Part shown: in pieces, positions 13,570 to 14,870 of the stretch
Layout: each line of letters starts with the position of its first letter
Numbering within the stretch: position 1 is the stretch's first letter
Origin: Paracoccaceae bacterium
GTDB taxonomy: Bacteria; Pseudomonadota; Alphaproteobacteria; Rhodobacterales; Rhodobacteraceae
Reading direction: 5' to 3'
Assembly (NCBI GenBank): GCA_015487255.1
Contig: WFQA01000165.1
Location: forward strand, 1-14,870
DNA length: 14,870 bases
Notes under the pieces: model-generated
The model's input: only the letters and a program-made list of their open reading frames with translations
Told to the model about the DNA's origin: nothing
The model's database searches: none
Program-made: the position numbers and the translations under genes

Positions 13570-14094
13570 ATGCCTTATGAGTTGAAAAACCTGGTTGCCG
13601 ATTGCAGGCAGGCGCTGCAAAACGGAGCCACAAAAACCGCCCTCGGCGAGGTTTGCGCGGCCATGCGCAAAATCCTGCAAAACCCTGATTTTGTCGAACA
13701 GCATTTCGGCCCCGCGCGCGAAATCGGCCGCAGCACGCTCTATCACGATCCCGCGCTTGATTTTCACATCTACGCCCATATCCCCGACGGTGCCATCCTC
13801 AGCCCGCCCCATGATCACGCCTCGGCATGGGCCGCCTATGGGCAGGCGATTGACCACACCCAAATGACCGGCTGGGCCATTCCCGGGGGTGAAACCCTGC
13901 CCAAGCCGCTAATAACCTATCGCATGGCCCCCGGCAGCGCCGGATATTATGACGTGGGCGAATTGCACTCGATCGACATGCCCGCCAGTTCACGGTTTTT
14001 GCGCATCACCGCCACGGATATAGATGTGCTGCCCTGCCGGTATTTTCACGAGGTCGATACCCGAAAATCCATAGCCAAATATCTGGGCGGATGA
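13570..14094 (+). CDS. Cupin protein, cysteine-dioxygenase-like
   Basis: 174-aa cupin. Residues 80-90 read PHDHASAWAAY, giving an HxH pair (His81, His83), and GELHSIDMP supplies a third His (133). This is the three-His iron site arrangement of cysteine dioxygenase-type thiol dioxygenases. The rest (LYHDPALDFHIYAHIPDGAIL before; SRFLRITATDIDVLPCRYF after) fits the beta-barrel strands. Start 13570 is chosen because GGAG (13559-13562) is 7 bases upstream; an in-frame ATG at 13555 lies across that site. It is followed 1 base later by an ACMSD-type amidohydrolase, so the two are probably one transcription unit and act in one pathway. The substrate is unknown; a thiol or small organic acid is an inference from the fold. 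Confidence 0.65.
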   Translation: MPYELKNLVADCRQALQNGATKTALGEVCAAMRKILQNPDFVEQHFGPAREIGRSTLYHDPALDFHIYAHIPDGAILSPPHDHASAWAAYGQAIDHTQMTGWAIPGGETLPKPLITYRMAPGSAGYYDVGELHSIDMPASSRFLRITATDIDVLPCRYFHEVDTRKSIAKYLGG

Positions 14095-14095
14095 T

Positions 14096-14870
14096 GTGAC
14101 CATAGATTTCCACGCCCATTGGCTCCCCCCCGCGCTGGCAGACGCCCTCAAACAGCGCCAAACCCCGCCGAGGATTGACGCAAAGGCCCACAAGCTTCAC
14201 ATGCCCATCGGCCCACTTCCCTTTGACAGCAGCTACAGCGACCTCCCGGCCCGGCTGCGCCAGATGGATGCGCAGGGTGTCAGCATGCAGGTGCTCTCCC
14301 TGCCATGCCTGTTTGGGCTGGATAGCCTGCCCTTGGCTGAGGCTTTGCCACTATTGCGGTTGTTTAACGAGGTAACAGCGCAGGCAGTGGCGCAATTCCC
14401 TGGCCGCTTTGCCGGGCTGGCGTCACTCCCGTTTGATGATATTGACAAAGCCGCGCAGGAATATCGGCACGCCCGCCGCGCGCTTGGGCTTCTGGGCGCG
14501 ATTATTCCGGCCAATTATTTTACCTCGATCACGCAGGCCAAAACGCTGAAACCGCTCTTGGATATGGCGGATCAAGAGGGTGGGCATTTGTTTTTGCATC
14601 CCGGTCAGTGCGCTGACGAGGTGGGTACAACAACCGGCAGTCATTACCCCGACAGCGCCATGCCGCGGCGCCAGCTTGATATCCAGCATCAGATGTCCGC
14701 TGCGATGGTAACGCTTTTATGGGGGGAGGTGCTGAATAAATACCAAGGGTTTACTTTGCATGTGGCAAATATGGGCGGCACTTTGCCGCTGGTGGTGGAG
14801 CGTATGGATTACACCTCAAAGCTGCGCACGCGTGAACCGGTTTTACCCTCAAAGCGACTGCGGGAAGGGA
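14096..14870 (+). CDS. Amidohydrolase 2 / ACMSD-family hydrolase or decarboxylase (3' end beyond window)
   Basis: Open frame from GTG at 14096 to the window end, 258 codons with no stop, so the gene is partial at its 3' end. It starts (M)TIDFHAHWLP, with the HxH metal pair (His6, His8). Then come LRQMDAQGVSMQVLSLP (54-70), FPGRFAGLASLPF (101-113), FLHPGQ with His168 as third ligand, and LHVANMGGTLPLVVERMD (221-238). This order is that of the amidohydrolase 2 family (ACMSD, gamma-resorcylate decarboxylase). Odd: where the family usually has His before the Gly-Gly (H-x-G-G-x-x-P), this protein has Asn225; the nearest His is 222. There is only 1 base between the cupin stop and this GTG; an ATG at 14094 is out of frame. 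Reaction not assigned: decarboxylase or hydrolase. Confidence 0.8.
   Translation, partial: MTIDFHAHWLPPALADALKQRQTPPRIDAKAHKLHMPIGPLPFDSSYSDLPARLRQMDAQGVSMQVLSLPCLFGLDSLPLAEALPLLRLFNEVTAQAVAQFPGRFAGLASLPFDDIDKAAQEYRHARRALGLLGAIIPANYFTSITQAKTLKPLLDMADQEGGHLFLHPGQCADEVGTTTGSHYPDSAMPRRQLDIQHQMSAAMVTLLWGEVLNKYQGFTLHVANMGGTLPLVVERMDYTSKLRTREPVLPSKRLREG

Overview
The window looks like a chromosomal stretch of a marine-type alphaproteobacterium, most likely Rhodobacterales (Roseobacter-like). The evidence is the block hisD / UPF0262 / low-molecular-weight phosphatase / infA / maf / RNase E/G, a DUF1127 mini-protein beside a LysR gene, and tesA divergent from a ybbA/ybbP-type ABC transporter. Most genes are core housekeeping genes. 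The taxonomic call rests on recalled synteny, not on a search.

Layout. 1-1512: the start of an FtsX-type permease and its YbbA-like ATPase (minus strand), divergent from a TesA/GDSL esterase. 1567-2728: a DUF1127 protein and a divergent LysR regulator, with a T-N11-A palindrome between them. 2737-2849: first copy of a dispersed hairpin repeat. 2874-4689: infA-maf-RNase E/G, overlapping genes on the minus strand. 4690-6144: a divergent VOC (glyoxalase-fold)/TetR pair with two matching operator-like sites, flanked by several inverted repeats. 6145-9651: hisD-UPF0262-phosphatase-DUF3754 on the minus strand, nearly all overlapping or abutting. 9652-9932: a gene-free gap holding the second repeat copy. 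9933-12392: a membrane-anchored penicillin-acylase-family (Ntn) hydrolase, divergent from a beta-hydroxyacid dehydrogenase (12473-13348). 13350-13459: third repeat copy. 13570-14870: a cysteine-dioxygenase-like cupin followed 1 base later by an ACMSD-type amidohydrolase that runs off the window.

How the parts fit. From recalled synteny, hisD through RNase E/G is one conserved neighbourhood in this group. Here the phosphatase and infA, usually adjacent, are separated by a DUF3754 gene (coupled to the phosphatase by an ATGA overlap) and by the VOC/TetR module, which looks like an accessory insertion with its own control. infA therefore probably has its own promoter. The cupin and amidohydrolase look like a two-gene catabolic unit of unknown substrate.

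Most interesting signals: (i) a three-copy, same-orientation repeat with a nearly invariant 38-39 bp core followed by hairpins whose stems change sequence but keep pairing; (ii) twin TetR operators 30 bp apart, one covering the regulator's own start codon; (iii) the insertion in the hisD-infA neighbourhood; (iv) the cupin-amidohydrolase pair, whose amidohydrolase has Asn where a catalytic His is usual. I saw no tRNA, rRNA, CRISPR array, insertion sequence or transposase.
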